Below are positions 14,525-14,552 of a stretch of 14,552 bases of DNA, piece after piece. The first letter of the stretch is position 1; every line of letters begins with the position of its first letter. Source of the DNA: an uncultured Prevotella sp. (lineage in GTDB: Bacteria; Bacteroidota; Bacteroidia; Bacteroidales; Bacteroidaceae); contig CALCHM010000051.1 in NCBI GenBank assembly GCA_937901345.1, positions 1 through 14,552 of the forward strand. Reading direction: 5' to 3'. A program made the translations under genes and the position numbers. The notes under the pieces were generated by a model. That model saw only the letters and a program-made list of their open reading frames with translations, was not told the origin of the DNA and searched no databases.

Positions 14525-14539
14525 GGGGCGCTAAGCCCC
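14525..14539. repeat. GGGGC/GCCCC hairpin upstream of the MobC-like gene
   Basis: GGGGC (14525-14529) and GCCCC (14535-14539) flank GCTAA, next to a second G-run (GGCGGGG, about 14513-14519). Sequence just upstream of a mobC-type gene is where an origin of transfer often lies, but no nick-site consensus is recognised. The window ends 13 bases later. Confidence 0.35.
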
Positions 14540-14552
14540 GGACAAGCGAATT

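Overview
The window looks like a stretch of Bacteroidales chromosome, probably Prevotellaceae-like; no species can be named. Supporting this are the -7 motif TAnnTTTG, with a -33 TTTG (or TTCG) exactly 19 bases upstream, before three transcription units; the general lack of Shine-Dalgarno sequences; a DUF4923 lipoprotein-like/secreted protein; a glycosyltransferase-DUF4922-SpoIID protein of a type I know from Bacteroides and Prevotella; and an intact Na+-pumping NADH:quinone reductase (nqr) operon. All clearly recognised genes up to about 13.8 kb are on the + strand.

Layout. Positions 1-387 are non-coding and contain a perfect 54-bp palindrome (138-191). A secreted DUF4923 protein follows (388-1032). 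Next comes a large multidomain protein (1136-4977): N-terminal region, GT-A glycosyltransferase, HIT/GalT-like DUF4922, and C-terminal SpoIID. It is broken by a frameshift at about 2200 inside the glycosyltransferase domain, so it reads as two overlapping frames. After a hairpin comes an AmpG-like MFS permease (5056-6312). A tRNA-Cys with its own promoter and a strong intrinsic terminator follows, then a degenerate 19-20 bp tandem repeat and the promoter of nqrABCDEF (7059-12833), which ends at another intrinsic terminator. The gap after nqrF holds an array of five ~40-bp units in which two hairpin types alternate (13016-13214). A free-standing AlaX-like tRNA-editing protein (about 13331-13795) follows.

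The last 700 bases change character. Two small minus-strand genes, both with good Shine-Dalgarno sequences, lie there: a 71-residue two-helix membrane protein and a 52-residue basic protein resembling the N-terminus of MobC-type relaxosome proteins. They may mark the edge of an acquired mobilizable element.

How the genes work together. NqrA-F form one six-subunit respiratory sodium pump, and the cofactor-binding residues can be read in NqrB, C, D, E and F. The SpoIID-containing protein and the AmpG-like permease may form a peptidoglycan-fragment handling pair; this is inference from domains and adjacency. The SpoIID domain sits on a protein with no visible signal peptide, which makes its place of action a real question.
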